Source: Sulfurospirillum sp. UBA12182 (GTDB taxonomy: Bacteria; Campylobacterota; Campylobacteria; Campylobacterales; Sulfurospirillaceae). From it: a DNA stretch of 64,000 nucleotides. Both the position numbers and the translations under genes were made by a program. This document shows positions 36,553 through 45,089 of the stretch, in pieces. The stretch spans positions 1-64,000 of the forward strand of contig DLUF01000042.1 of NCBI GenBank assembly GCA_002742765.1, given 5' to 3'. Positions within the stretch are counted from its first letter, which is position 1; every line of letters starts with the position of its first letter. The notes under the pieces are model-generated. The model was not told the DNA's origin and searched no databases. It saw only the letters and a list, made by a program, of their open reading frames with translations.

Positions 36553-36759
36553 TTAAAGGCGAAAAATTATATTAAACTTTTTGAGAAGTTTAATCCCTAT
36601 TAACAAAGCTATAACAACTAGTACAAGTAAAACAAATACGAAATAACTCCCATACTCTTCTTTTGCAAAAGGAAGAGCATTTGTATTCATGCCAAAAAAC
36701 CCAACAATTAAATTTAATGGTAAAAAAATAGCAGAAAGAAAAGTTAAGATATAAATAGT
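36553..36759 (-). pseudogene. corA: 3' part of a split corA/zntB-type metal transporter gene
   Basis: Reading from 36759 toward the TAA at 36553-36555 gives TIYILTFLSAIFLPLNLIVG, then FFGMNTNALPF and a second membrane helix. The GMN motif and two closing helices are the transmembrane end of the CorA/ZntB family. No start codon precedes it. It joins in frame to the 5' part at 43419 (…DKMNR then TIYIL…), giving about 264 residues. The interrupted protein would be a divalent cation channel or zinc exporter. Confidence 0.85.
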
Positions 36760-36886
36760 TGGGTTGATTTATATAAAATAGAATAGATAAGACAATTGTT
36801 GATAATACAAAGTTTATATTTCCTTCTATAATAAGAATTATATCTAATAATATAAAGGCAATAAAATATAATAAAAGCTGTTTCAT
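36760..36886 (-). pseudogene. Truncated small membrane protein gene at the insert edge
   Basis: ATG 36886 overlaps the PAP2 stop as ATGA, a classic coupled start. The product MKQLLLYFIAFILLDIILII continues hydrophobic for about 40 residues and then runs into corA sequence out of frame. It appears to be the third gene of the eptA-PAP2 operon, cut by the insert boundary. The family cannot be recognised from what is left. Confidence 0.5.
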
Positions 36887-37560
36887 TTCTGTACCCACCT
36901 TACAATGGGTTTATTTATCATAATAATAAGAAGCCAAGATAAAATCATAGTAATCAATGTATGGCTTAAAAAATGGTCTCCTATAAGCATTTTGTAAATA
37001 CCCATTGTCCAACCTAGAGCTAGTGCTCCACTTAATGCTAATAGTTTATTTCGTTTTGTTTTGAATAAAAAGAATAAACTCATCAAGGCAAATCCTCCAC
37101 TTGCATGACCTGCAGGCCAACAGGCAATATGTTCCATATTTTTGTATGGTTGTGGATAGATTTGCCATACAGCAGTTCTAATTAGTTTTCCTCCATAATG
37201 TATCTCATTTTTAGGACAAGGCATATTTGTGGTCTTTTTTAATCCTCCGACAATAGCAGGTATAAAAATAGCTGATAACACAACTATAATCATCCCATGT
37301 TTATACTCTTGAACAATACTATTTTTTCTAAAAAAGATTAATGTAACTAAAAAAAGTACGCCAATTAAAATTAGTAACTTTTTGATTCCATCATAAAATA
37401 TAAATTTCCAAGGTTGTATATCTCTTCCTAGCCACCAAGTATGTTCTTTAAAATCATAAAACATATCTTGCACAAAAATATCAATATTAGTTATTCCAAA
37501 TATGACAACTACAAATAAAAGTAAAAAAATAGTTAAAGGTATTTGTCTATCAATCAGCAT
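36883..37560 (-). CDS. PAP2-family membrane phosphatase
   Basis: 225 residues with about five to six membrane helices. Motif parts are visible: GGLKKTTNMPCP (phosphatase motif 1 region, with Lys rather than a standard RP), WPAGHASGGFAL (PSGH-like motif 2) and GIYKMLIGDHFLSHTL (motif 3, with DH). Such enzymes act on lipid phosphates and often accompany EptA/MCR transferases, recycling lipid by-products or trimming lipid A phosphate. The start at 37560 overlaps eptA by 11 bases and has AAAGGA upstream. Confidence 0.85.
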   Translation of the reverse strand: MLIDRQIPLTIFLLLFVVVIFGITNIDIFVQDMFYDFKEHTWWLGRDIQPWKFIFYDGIKKLLILIGVLFLVTLIFFRKNSIVQEYKHGMIIVVLSAIFIPAIVGGLKKTTNMPCPKNEIHYGGKLIRTAVWQIYPQPYKNMEHIACWPAGHASGGFALMSLFFLFKTKRNKLLALSGALALGWTMGIYKMLIGDHFLSHTLITMILSWLLIIMINKPIVRWVQK

Positions 37561-39172
37561 AAATAATATCCTTTGATTTATCATATACTTTTGTTTCAAC
37601 TTCAAAGAGCCCTAAAAGTGTATGAAAAAGATTATCTTGTGAATATTTTTGCTCTTTATTTTTATGTAACTTTTTCATATCAATATCTTTTTTCATCTCT
37701 TCCCCAAACCACATAAAAGCTCCTATATTAGTTTGAGAATCAGGTGCCATAAAATAAGGTAATCCATGTAGATACACACCATTTTCTCCAAGACTCTCTC
37801 CATGATCACTCATATAAATAAGAGCTGTTTCATGTGTCTTGTCATATTTTTTTAAAAAATTAATAGTTTTAGTTAAAAAATAATCTGTATATAAAAGTGC
37901 ATTATCGTAAGCATTACTAATTTCTTCTTGTGTACATTGTTCTAATTGATTTGTCTCACAAACAGGAGTAAATTTTTCAAATTCTTTTGGATACCTTTTA
38001 TAATAAGCTGGACCGTGATTACCCATTTGATGAAGTACTATTAAAATATCTTTACCCTTGTTTTTTTTAATATACTCATCTAATCCTACAAGCATACCTT
38101 CATCTCTACATTCACCGTTATCTTCACATATTGTATTTGTTTTAGAAGTTCTATAGTCTTCAAAAGGTACTCGTAAAGCTACACCTTTACTATCAGAGTT
38201 ATTATCTCTCCACAAAACTTCTATATCCTTTGTATGTGTTAAAACATCTAAAACATTTTGGGTTGAAATACCTTTTTTATAGCTATAATCATCCCTATCA
38301 AATATTGAAAACATACAAGGAACACTATAAGCTGTACTTGTTCCACATGAATAAAATTCAGAAAAGTTGATAATATCCTTATTTTCAAGTAGTGGATTTG
38401 TTTTTTTCTCATATCCATTCAAAGAAAAATGATCAGCTCTAGCTGCTTCACCTACAACCATAATAACTAACTCTGTATGGTGATCATTTCCATCATCATC
38501 TTTTTCAATAACTTTTGCATCCACTCCAATAGGTTTTATAATAACTTGACCACTATTAAAGGTTTTGTTAATATAGTTTCCAATACTATATATCCAATAG
38601 GTAGGATTTACATTATATCTTAGTGGTTTATGTTCTCTGAAAAATGAAGTGTAGTGCTTGCTAAAAATCAATACTAAGGCTATAACAGTCAATAAGGATA
38701 TTAAAATATATTTTATTTTTCTTAATAATTCTTGCTTGAAACTTCCATACGCAATGTTTGCTTTAAAAACTACATAAGACGGTATAACTCCTAACAAAAT
38801 AAAGTAAATTATTTGTTTTAATGTTAAAAGATCAAATGATTCATTAAAATTTGTTTGTACTACATTTCGTATCATATCATCATCTATTACTATATGATAG
38901 GTATTCATAAAATAATTAGTCAATGATGAAACTAAAAGAACTGTTATTAAAATAGGTTTTGTAGTGTATTTTGAACTAAACAGTGTAAATAGTAAAGTAT
39001 TAAATGCAATGAGTAAAAAAAACAAAGAGATTAAAAAACCGATGTTATTTAACTCTAAAGGATAAACTTTTAGTACATTCTCAAAAAATGTATAGTTGTC
39101 AAAAATTGATATAAAAATGACTGTAAGTAAGATAAGTTGTGTCTGATTCATTTTAAGAGATTTTAAATTCAA
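37550..39172 (-). CDS. eptA: Phosphoethanolamine transferase, EptA/MCR family
   Basis: About 540 residues. Five N-terminal membrane helices (to about residue 180) are followed by a periplasmic sulfatase-like domain. Visible catalytic parts are VVGEAARADHFSLNGY (metal Glu), SCGTSTAYSVPCMFS (nucleophile Thr in the first TSTA), YMSDHGESLGE (Asp-His pair) and YLHGLPY (His). Paired cysteines fit the family's disulfides. It transfers phosphoethanolamine to lipid A or other surface acceptors, which in known members lowers cationic peptide binding. The start is taken as TTG 39172 after GGAGG; a TTG four codons earlier lies inside that ribosome-binding site. Tandem regulator-like repeats lie upstream. 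Confidence 0.9.
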   Translation of the reverse strand: MNLKSLKMNQTQLILLTVIFISIFDNYTFFENVLKVYPLELNNIGFLISLFFLLIAFNTLLFTLFSSKYTTKPILITVLLVSSLTNYFMNTYHIVIDDDMIRNVVQTNFNESFDLLTLKQIIYFILLGVIPSYVVFKANIAYGSFKQELLRKIKYILISLLTVIALVLIFSKHYTSFFREHKPLRYNVNPTYWIYSIGNYINKTFNSGQVIIKPIGVDAKVIEKDDDGNDHHTELVIMVVGEAARADHFSLNGYEKKTNPLLENKDIINFSEFYSCGTSTAYSVPCMFSIFDRDDYSYKKGISTQNVLDVLTHTKDIEVLWRDNNSDSKGVALRVPFEDYRTSKTNTICEDNGECRDEGMLVGLDEYIKKNKGKDILIVLHQMGNHGPAYYKRYPKEFEKFTPVCETNQLEQCTQEEISNAYDNALLYTDYFLTKTINFLKKYDKTHETALIYMSDHGESLGENGVYLHGLPYFMAPDSQTNIGAFMWFGEEMKKDIDMKKLHKNKEQKYSQDNLFHTLLGLFEVETKVYDKSKDIIYAD

Positions 39173-39213
39173 TATTTCCTCCAATTTGGTTGTTGGAACG
39201 AATATTAAAATTT

Positions 39214-39235
39214 CAAAATTAATTAAAAATTAATA
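39214..39235 (-). promoter_or_regulatory. Tandem 11-bp repeats upstream of eptA, candidate regulator box
   Basis: On the minus strand TATTAATTTTT (39225-39235) is followed directly by AATTAATTTTG (39214-39224). The same tandem arrangement occurs upstream of the pepSY-regulator-kinase operon (42288-42309). Direct repeats with an 11-bp period are the usual binding sites of OmpR/PmrA-type regulators. The box lies about 40-60 bases before the eptA start. Confidence 0.5.
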
Positions 39236-39244
39236 TATTTGATT

Positions 39245-39829
39245 TCAATTTACAAGTTGCTTATTTCTTTTAAAATACCAAACTAATGTTAATACAACTA
39301 AAAGAATAATAAAGATTGTAATATCTTTTAAATATATACTGATAAGTTTCTCATTTTCTCCAAGAAAATATCCAAGCATTGTAAGGATAGTTATCCAAAT
39401 ACCTGCACCTAAAGTCGTATATATACTAAACTTTATCCCATTCATACGAGCTAGTCCCGCAGGAAATGATATATATTGTCTAATACCAGGAATTAATCTT
39501 CCACTAAAAGTTGAAATGTGACCATGTTTCTCAAAAAACTTATCTAACTTGTCAATTTTTTCATGACTTATTATTGTACTTAAAAATTTTCTTCCAAATT
39601 TTAAGGCAAGCAAATAATTAAACCAAGCCCCTGCTAAACTTCCTAAGAGTCCTGATAGTAAAACAAGCACTAATTCCATCTCACCTTGAAAAGCTAAATA
39701 CCCTGCAGGTATCATTACAACTTCACTAGGAAACGGGAAAAATGAACTCTCAAGAAACATTAAAGTAAAAATACCAAAGTATCCTAAGCTACCTATAGTA
39801 TTTACTAAAAAATTAACTATTTCTGACAT
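39245..39829 (-). CDS. DedA-family membrane protein
   Basis: 194 residues with four to five membrane segments. Family marks are [20 protein letters not shown] near residue 25, [18 protein letters not shown] near 62-80, and [20 protein letters not shown] near 107-126. DedA proteins are undecaprenyl-phosphate or lipid carriers that in other bacteria affect lipid A modification and cationic peptide tolerance. It overlaps the histidine kinase gene by 17 bases, so it is the last gene of the pepSY-regulator-kinase-dedA operon. Confidence 0.88.
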   Translation of the reverse strand: MSEIVNFLVNTIGSLGYFGIFTLMFLESSFFPFPSEVVMIPAGYLAFQGEMELVLVLLSGLLGSLAGAWFNYLLALKFGRKFLSTIISHEKIDKLDKFFEKHGHISTFSGRLIPGIRQYISFPAGLARMNGIKFSIYTTLGAGIWITILTMLGYFLGENEKLISIYLKDITIFIILLVVLTLVWYFKRNKQLVN

Positions 39830-41180
39830 TAATATGTTCTAAATTAGCTTCAAAAGTAATGAGAACCGTAGTCCCAACTGATTCTTTTGATCCAATGTTC
39901 ATATTCCCATTGTGAAGTTCAATTATATTTTTTACTATACTGAGCCCTAATCCAAATCCTTTTATGGATTTATTTCTACTCTCATCAACTCTGTAGAATT
40001 TATCAGTGATTTTTGGTAGTAATTCTTTAGGTATTCCTATGCCTTCATCTTTTATTATAAATATAATTCTACCGTTTTCTTCGAATAGGGATAAAAATAT
40101 TTTCTTGTTTTCCAGACTATATTTTATAGCATTATCAAGCAAGTTTGAAAATAGTATGGTAATTAAAGAGCTATTTGCTTTTAATAGGGTTTTTTCAAAT
40201 TTCTTTACTTCTATAGATATGTTTTTTTTATCTGCAAAAAAAACAAATTTTTCAATACAATTCATTAAAATTGAATTTAAGTCACATAAACAAAAAGTCT
40301 CTTCGATATTATCTTTTGTATATTTTGTTAATATGAGCATATCTTGAACCATATGTTTCATTTTTTTTGATTCATCATCAATTTTTTCCAAACTGTTTTT
40401 ATAATACTCTTTTTCTCTATCTTTTTTAAGAGCCAGTTCTATTTGCGTAGAGATTACTGTTAATGGAGTACGTAGTTCATGAGACACATCATTATTGAAT
40501 CTTTCCATCTTTTCAATACCCTCACGAAGTCTTTTTACCATATCGTTAAAAGTAAAAGCCAACTCTTTTAACTCATCCTCTTTTTGATCTGTGGAAATAT
40601 TCTGGGTTAAATTATCTATATTGATCTGTTTTGCAGTTTGTGTTATATTTTTAATTGGAATTAATATTTTATCTATTAGTTTTATTCCAATAAAAATAAG
40701 TACGATTAAAAAAATTGGATTTAAGACAAATAGAATCTCTTCAATATCTTCAGCTTTATTAGGAAGCCCTTTTTTATGAAGTACAATAGAGCCTTTATAT
40801 GGTGTTTCAAAATTTAATACATAAATTGCATCAACTGTTTCATTGCTTGATTCATTTGAAAAAAATATTTGATCTTTATTTATATACTCAGATAAGTTTT
40901 TTATTGTAAAGTCTTCACTTTTTTTAATTATCTTATCATTTTGAATAATAGCTGCGGCAATTCCATTTGCTTTTTCATACTTGAAAGTTATCTCATGGAG
41001 TTTATTCTCTACTATTTCATCATGCATATCTTTAGCACTATAATACATATTATTTTGTATTTTTAAATTTATACTTTCTTCTATAAAATAGTAAAGTAAA
41101 AAACTAAATGAAAATAAAACTATGGTAATAGTTCCAATGAACCAAATTAGTACTTTAGTTTTTAAACTACTAAATTTCAA
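39813..41180 (-). CDS. Sensor histidine kinase (PmrB/QseC-like)
   Basis: 455 residues. Two membrane helices (about 10-30 and 150-170) flank a periplasmic sensor domain of about 120 residues. A HAMP linker ([13 protein letters not shown]) precedes the phosphoacceptor box [16 protein letters not shown] (His near residue 236), and the ATPase boxes [16 protein letters not shown] and [11 protein letters not shown] are intact. It pairs with the overlapping OmpR-type regulator. The linkage to eptA suggests sensing of envelope stress or cationic peptides, which is inferred. Confidence 0.88.
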   Translation of the reverse strand: MKFSSLKTKVLIWFIGTITIVLFSFSFLLYYFIEESINLKIQNNMYYSAKDMHDEIVENKLHEITFKYEKANGIAAAIIQNDKIIKKSEDFTIKNLSEYINKDQIFFSNESSNETVDAIYVLNFETPYKGSIVLHKKGLPNKAEDIEEILFVLNPIFLIVLIFIGIKLIDKILIPIKNITQTAKQINIDNLTQNISTDQKEDELKELAFTFNDMVKRLREGIEKMERFNNDVSHELRTPLTVISTQIELALKKDREKEYYKNSLEKIDDESKKMKHMVQDMLILTKYTKDNIEETFCLCDLNSILMNCIEKFVFFADKKNISIEVKKFEKTLLKANSSLITILFSNLLDNAIKYSLENKKIFLSLFEENGRIIFIIKDEGIGIPKELLPKITDKFYRVDESRNKSIKGFGLGLSIVKNIIELHNGNMNIGSKESVGTTVLITFEANLEHINVRNS

Positions 41181-41826
41181 TTTTATATCCTAACCCTTTA
41201 AAATTTTTAATAAGTTCTTTAGATAGTTTTTTACGCAAATTAAAAATAGTAACTTCAATTACGTTACTGGCTATAAACTCTTGATTGTTCCAAAGTTGAT
41301 CTTCTATCATAAATTTAGATACATAAGAGTTTTTATTTTTTATTAAAAACATTAAAAGGTCATACTCTTTTAATGTGAGATTAACAACTGCATCATCTTT
41401 TTGAACAATCTTTTTATCTGTATCAATTGTAATATTCTGAATTTGTATTTTATTGCTTCCATTAAAAGATATTCTTCTGTAAAGAGCTTCAACTCTTGCT
41501 TGAAGCTCTTCAAAACTAAATGGCTTTGCTAAGTAATCATCAGCTCCACATTTAAGACCTACAACTTTGTTTTTAATCTCATCTTTTGCAGTAAGCATTA
41601 TAACAGGTGTATTGATATTTTCATCTCTTAACTTTTGTAAAACTTCAATTCCACTTTGAATTGGTAGCATCCAATCTAAAATGATTGTATCGTAATTATT
41701 TACTTGAGCAAGATACTGAGCATCTTCTCCATCCATTGCAACATCTACAATATAATTTTCTTCTTCAAATCCATCTTTTAATAAAGAGAGGATGTTTTCA
41801 TCATCCTCTACGATTAATATTTTCAA
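41170..41826 (-). CDS. OmpR/PmrA-type response regulator
   Basis: 218 residues. The receiver domain has acidic pocket VEDDE at 7-10, phosphoacceptor Asp51 in TIILDWMLP, and LTAKD and LAKPFS (Lys near 101). The C-terminal winged helix contains the usual LTLKEYDLLMFLI and EVTIFNLRKKL. It overlaps pepSY by four bases and the kinase gene by 11. The tandem 11-bp repeats before pepSY and eptA are the likely binding sites, suggesting autoregulation. Confidence 0.92.
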   Translation of the reverse strand: MKILIVEDDENILSLLKDGFEEENYIVDVAMDGEDAQYLAQVNNYDTIILDWMLPIQSGIEVLQKLRDENINTPVIMLTAKDEIKNKVVGLKCGADDYLAKPFSFEELQARVEALYRRISFNGSNKIQIQNITIDTDKKIVQKDDAVVNLTLKEYDLLMFLIKNKNSYVSKFMIEDQLWNNQEFIASNVIEVTIFNLRKKLSKELIKNFKGLGYKIEI

Positions 41827-42230
41827 TTAAGATACTCCTTAAATTCACTCCAAACAGAATCTTCCTCATCTTCTTTTTCCAATAAAATTTGACCGTTTCC
41901 TGCATCTATCACTATATCCTTAACTATATCATTTTTTGTTAGAATTTCAGCTTCATAAACTAAATTGCCATCTTCATTTCCCAATTCTATGTGAGTGATT
42001 TTTCCATCATATTTATCATCTATAATATTGACAACTTCATTCACATCAATTTTTGCTAATCTTTTTTCCTCTAATTCACTAATATCATCTTTAACTTGTA
42101 TAGAACTTTTAACTACTCTATCTTTCCCATTATCATCATTTAATTCCAAATCATTATCTGAAGCCAGAGCAACAGATGATATTAAACCTAATGCAACAAT
42201 ACCTTTTACAAAATATGAATTATTTTTCAT
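41823..42230 (-). CDS. Periplasmic PepSY-domain protein
   Basis: 135 residues from ATG 42230, preceded by AGGATTTAAA; an upstream in-frame start would place non-signal sequence before the obvious signal peptide ending SVALA. The C-terminal half (VNEVVNIIDDKYDGKITHIELGNEDGNLVYEAEI) is a PepSY domain. The protein is acidic, with a run of Asp/Glu at both ends. Small PepSY proteins are often encoded with two-component systems and may modulate the sensor. It is first in the four-gene operon. Confidence 0.8.
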   Translation of the reverse strand: MKNNSYFVKGIVALGLISSVALASDNDLELNDDNGKDRVVKSSIQVKDDISELEEKRLAKIDVNEVVNIIDDKYDGKITHIELGNEDGNLVYEAEILTKNDIVKDIVIDAGNGQILLEKEDEEDSVWSEFKEYLN

Positions 42231-42287
42231 TTTAAATCCTCGTATAACTTTCACCCAATATTGATTGATAGTCAAATTGTAAAAGTG

Positions 42288-42309
42288 AAAAATTAATTGA
42301 AAATTAATT
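42288..42309 (-). promoter_or_regulatory. Tandem 11-bp repeats upstream of the pepSY-regulator operon
   Basis: On the minus strand AATTAATTTTC (42299-42309) is followed directly by AATTAATTTTT (42288-42298), nearly identical to the pair upstream of eptA. It lies 58-79 bases before the pepSY start, in a position suited to activation. It is probably the autoregulatory site of the OmpR-type regulator. Confidence 0.5.
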
Positions 42310-42878
42310 AAAATAACTGTCACAAAATAAGCTAACACAATTTTCTTGAAAACAGGTTCTAAAAATGGTCACTAAACTTCCCTTAATTAAACATATTTTG
42401 AGAAAATTCAAAATTAAGAAGCCTTTATTAATAAATAGTTTTGGACATTATATATAAAATAGATTGTCGTAATAAACTAGTATGTCGATCTTTCTCTTTA
42501 CATCTATTACTTAATTCAATTTACTGTTCTACAACTTCTTATATTTGAAACAAAATTAGAAAATCTCACTTATTGGCTTTATAACCTTTATATAGAGATA
42601 TAATTTGTTCCAAAAAGTGTTTAAGAAGTAAAATTTCGTGATTCTCTCAAACCCTTAGGACTTTTGGCGTTTAATATGTGAATTATCTTCAAAACAGATA
42701 AATAGAGAATCGTTTAAAAAACAAATTGGAAGTTTGTAATAGCTCATAAAATACTAGAAATGAGAATTTAATTTGTCACTTTAAACTGAAAAGTCATAAC
42801 TTGAATTACAAAATGATAAGGAATATTAAGTATAATTTTGCAATCGTTAGGGCAATATTAATTATTGTTCATAAATAT
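42310..42878. other. AT-rich stretch without recognisable genes
   Basis: About 570 bases inside the insert, between the pepSY operon promoter and the inverted repeat at 42879. No reading frame of credible length or similarity was found on either strand, and no tRNA or structured RNA was recognised. It may be decayed sequence. Confidence 0.5.
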
Positions 42879-42982
42879 AAATGGACAAATATAAGCTTCA
42901 ATTGAAACTATATATTAAATATAATGGACATATGGTAAAATTTCAGGAGTAGGATTTCTGGTACTTTGTATCTTGTCCATTT
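42879..42982. repeat. 104-bp segment bounded by inverted repeats
   Basis: AAATGGACAA (42879-42888) and TTGTCCATTT (42973-42982) are perfect inverted copies, with weaker matching beyond them on both sides (ATA after the core in each arm). The size resembles a miniature or decayed insertion element. It lies just before the point where the endonuclease fragment begins. The element family is not identified. Confidence 0.4.
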
Positions 42983-43000
42983 TTTTAAATATTTTCGTAT

Positions 43001-43393
43001 GAATGGGAACATGTAATGCCAGCTCAAAACTTTGGAAAGCATTTACATTGCTGGAAAGAGGGTGGTAGAAAAGCTTGTCAAAAAGACCAAATATTTCAAA
43101 AAATGGAAGCTGATATGATGAATCTTGTTCCAGCTATTGGAGAACTTAACGGAGATAGGTCAAATTATGGATATGGAGCTGATAAACCACAAATTGGACA
43201 ATATGGTCAGTGTGAATTCCAAGTTGATTTTAAAAACAAAAGAGCGTATGTGAAAGATGATATAAAAGGAGACATTGCTCGTATATATTTTTACATGTCA
43301 AAAACTTACAATATTAATCTCTCAAAACAAGAAAGACAAATGATGGAAGCTTGGGATAAACTAGACCCTATTAATGAATGGGAAATTAAAAAG
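43001..43393 (+). pseudogene. Endonuclease I (EndA/Dns family) fragment, truncated at both ends
   Basis: The frame reads EWEHVMPAQNFGKHLHCW, then EGGRKAC, NLVPAIGELNGDRSNYGYG, YGQCEFQVDFKNKRAYV and MIEA-region AWDKLDPINEWE, all marks of the EndA nuclease including the catalytic His in EWEHVMP. An in-frame TAA at 42986 and lack of any start or signal peptide show the 5' third is gone. After NEWEIKK the similarity stops at the insert boundary and the frame runs into corA antisense. It is the only plus-strand gene remnant in the insert. Confidence 0.8.
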
Positions 43394-43418
43394 ACCATAA
43401 AAATAAATAAATTAAAAA

Positions 43419-44006
43419 TCTATTCATTTTATCTTGATGCACACTTACATAAAAATTATAAAGTGCATCAAGTTTTTCTAAAGCATGCAGTGCATTTCTA
43501 TTTGTTCTTTCTAAATGTTCGGATAAATCATCAAAATGAACTTCTAAAAAATCTTCACTCTCTTTATATGCTTGAATAAATTTTTTCATCTCTTCATTTG
43601 CTTTATTTAAAACTCTATTTATCCTTATAAGTCTATTTTTATGCATAAACCAAGTATGATTAAAATCTTTAATCGCTTTTCTTTCATAAAAACTATCTTC
43701 CATAACTTCAATTTGATTAAAGATATCTAGTGTAGCTTGCATCGCAAGATTGACTTTTTCATCTAAAGAGCTATACAACTCTTCCAAAGTTTGTAACTTT
43801 AAAAAATGCTTTAAACTCTTATCATAATAAAAATATGCCTCTTTTGTGATTACATAAGCATAGCTTGTTACTAAAAGCTCTCCTTTATAAAAGTAAGGAA
43901 GTCTAAGGATAAAAACATCATAATCGTTTTTTAGAGTGAAATCTGAGGGGTGTAACTCATTTTGTATATCTAAAAGATGAAATCTATCAAGAATTTCTTC
44001 TACCAT
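43419..44006 (-). pseudogene. corA: 5' part of the split corA/zntB-type transporter gene
   Basis: 196 codons from ATG 44006. The cytoplasmic domain ends in a long helix with ENxx-type features (ALEKLDALYNFYVSVHQDKMNR), the portion that in CorA/ZntB proteins leads straight into the first membrane helix. Beyond DKMNR (43419) the frame continues for about 11 foreign residues and stops. The missing membrane part lies at 36553-36759. The truncated product would have no channel. Confidence 0.85.
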
Positions 44007-44048
44007 TACACCCTTTCATATTTAAATTTTTAATTTGAAAAACATTTT

Positions 44049-44477
44049 TTACATTATATTTTTCATATCCAAAACATTAAGTTGTTTTTGTAAGTTAATC
44101 AAATCACCTAAAACCCAAATATCTATAATCTTATTGTTATAAAACTTAAAAAATGAAGCTCCTGTATAGCGTATCGTTTTCCCTGTTGGCTCTAGCTCAA
44201 AAAGTTTTCCACTATGTACCCCATGATAGTATACCCTAGCAGATACAAGATTTTTTTCACAGACCATAACTTCTATACCATGATACAAATCAGGAACACC
44301 TCTTGTAAGATTATCAAAGTAAGTTTCAAAGCCTTTTTTCCCTTTTGTTTCTATATTTAAAGAGCCTCTAAAAGTGATATTGTCATCAAAAAGTATATCT
44401 ATATACTCTTTGTTTTTTTCATTCCAAAGTTCCTCATAATATAAAACAACTTGCTCCTTATAAGAGAAAGATTTCAT
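44049..44477 (-). CDS. SnoaL-like (NTF2-fold) protein
   Basis: 142 residues, compatible with the SnoaL/ester cyclase-like family: a leading helix (VVLYYEELWNEKN), GFETYFDNLTRGVPDLYHGIEVM and a closing YTGASFFKFYNNKIIDIWVLGD strand set. The NTF2 fold binds small hydrophobic ligands; activity cannot be predicted. AAGGA precedes the ATG. It is transcribed just upstream of the split corA gene, with 42 bases between them, so may once have been in one unit with it. Confidence 0.7.
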   Translation of the reverse strand: MKSFSYKEQVVLYYEELWNEKNKEYIDILFDDNITFRGSLNIETKGKKGFETYFDNLTRGVPDLYHGIEVMVCEKNLVSARVYYHGVHSGKLFELEPTGKTIRYTGASFFKFYNNKIIDIWVLGDLINLQKQLNVLDMKNIM

Positions 44478-44586
44478 TTACATATCCTTATCAAAAATGC
44501 AACACTTTAAGATGTTACAATTTTGGAATTATAATCAAAAACAGTATGAATATCGCTAAAAATATCCTTAAACACTTAAAAATAAC

Positions 44587-45081
44587 TTATTTGCTTATTT
44601 TAATGACTGGGCGCTGCATAAAAAGGTTATTTGGATAGATGATAACAGAGCCATTTTCATCTTTTATTTGGATATGAAAAAGGGCAATTTCGATGATTTT
44701 CCCCTCCACTGAATTGTCTCCATCTAAGATTTTTATATGGTCTCCAACCCGTGATGGAAAAGAAAAAAAGATAATTACACTAGAAGTAAGATTACTTAAA
44801 ATTGACCACTGAGCAAAAAGAGCTACTCCGATAATGGCAAATATAGAAGATGCAAAAACAAGTAATCCATCTAAGCTAACACTCCAAATAAAAGCTAAAA
44901 AAGCAATTGCAATAACAACAATCAAAAGGTTGATACTCTTTGAGATATAAAAAATTCTTTTTTGAGTAACCTCTTTTGATTTTCCTATTTTGTTTAAAAA
45001 ACGCTTTGAGATTCGTAAAGCGATAAAAGTCACCACAACAAGAACGATACTTAAAACTATATTTTTATCTAAAAACTCCAT
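44587..45081 (-). CDS. Small MscS-family mechanosensitive channel protein
   Basis: 164 residues. Three membrane helices are followed by the MscS pore and beta domain (ALFAQWSILSNLTSSVIIFFSFPSRVGDHIKI, EGKIIEIALFHIQI, IIYPNNLFMQRPV). It lacks the C-terminal alpha-beta cage of full-length MscS, so it is a minimal member. It follows the AstE-like gene by eight bases and probably belongs to the rimK-astE operon. Confidence 0.82.
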   Translation of the reverse strand: MEFLDKNIVLSIVLVVVTFIALRISKRFLNKIGKSKEVTQKRIFYISKSINLLIVVIAIAFLAFIWSVSLDGLLVFASSIFAIIGVALFAQWSILSNLTSSVIIFFSFPSRVGDHIKILDGDNSVEGKIIEIALFHIQIKDENGSVIIYPNNLFMQRPVIKISK

Positions 45082-45089
45082 CTTATCTC

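Larger units (their letters stand above)
36760..43418. mobile_element. 6.66 kb insert splitting corA, carrying a lipid A modification and sensing module
   Basis: The two corA parts rejoin exactly and in frame when 36760-43418 is removed. The insert carries, on the minus strand, pepSY, OmpR-type regulator, histidine kinase, dedA, eptA and PAP2 genes, plus cut-off genes at both edges (a small membrane ORF at 36760-36886 and an endonuclease I fragment at 43001-43393). It is visibly more AT-rich than its surroundings and contains no TACATGTA palindrome. No integrase, transposase, target duplication or clear terminal repeat was found, so illegitimate recombination or an already decayed element are both possible. 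Confidence 0.75.

Noticed and set aside
36590-36898. 102-codon minus-strand ORF read as one protein
   Set aside because: It is a hybrid: the first part is the truncated membrane ORF after PAP2, the rest runs out of frame through the corA 3' part, whose true frame shows the GMN motif.
42310-42988. Possible hidden gene or RNA in the AT-rich gap
   Set aside because: No credible start-to-stop frame, tRNA-like fold or conserved motif could be found on either strand.
43394-43579. C-terminal 60 codons of the endonuclease fragment frame
   Set aside because: Similarity to EndA ends at 43393; beyond it the frame is antisense to the corA 5' part.
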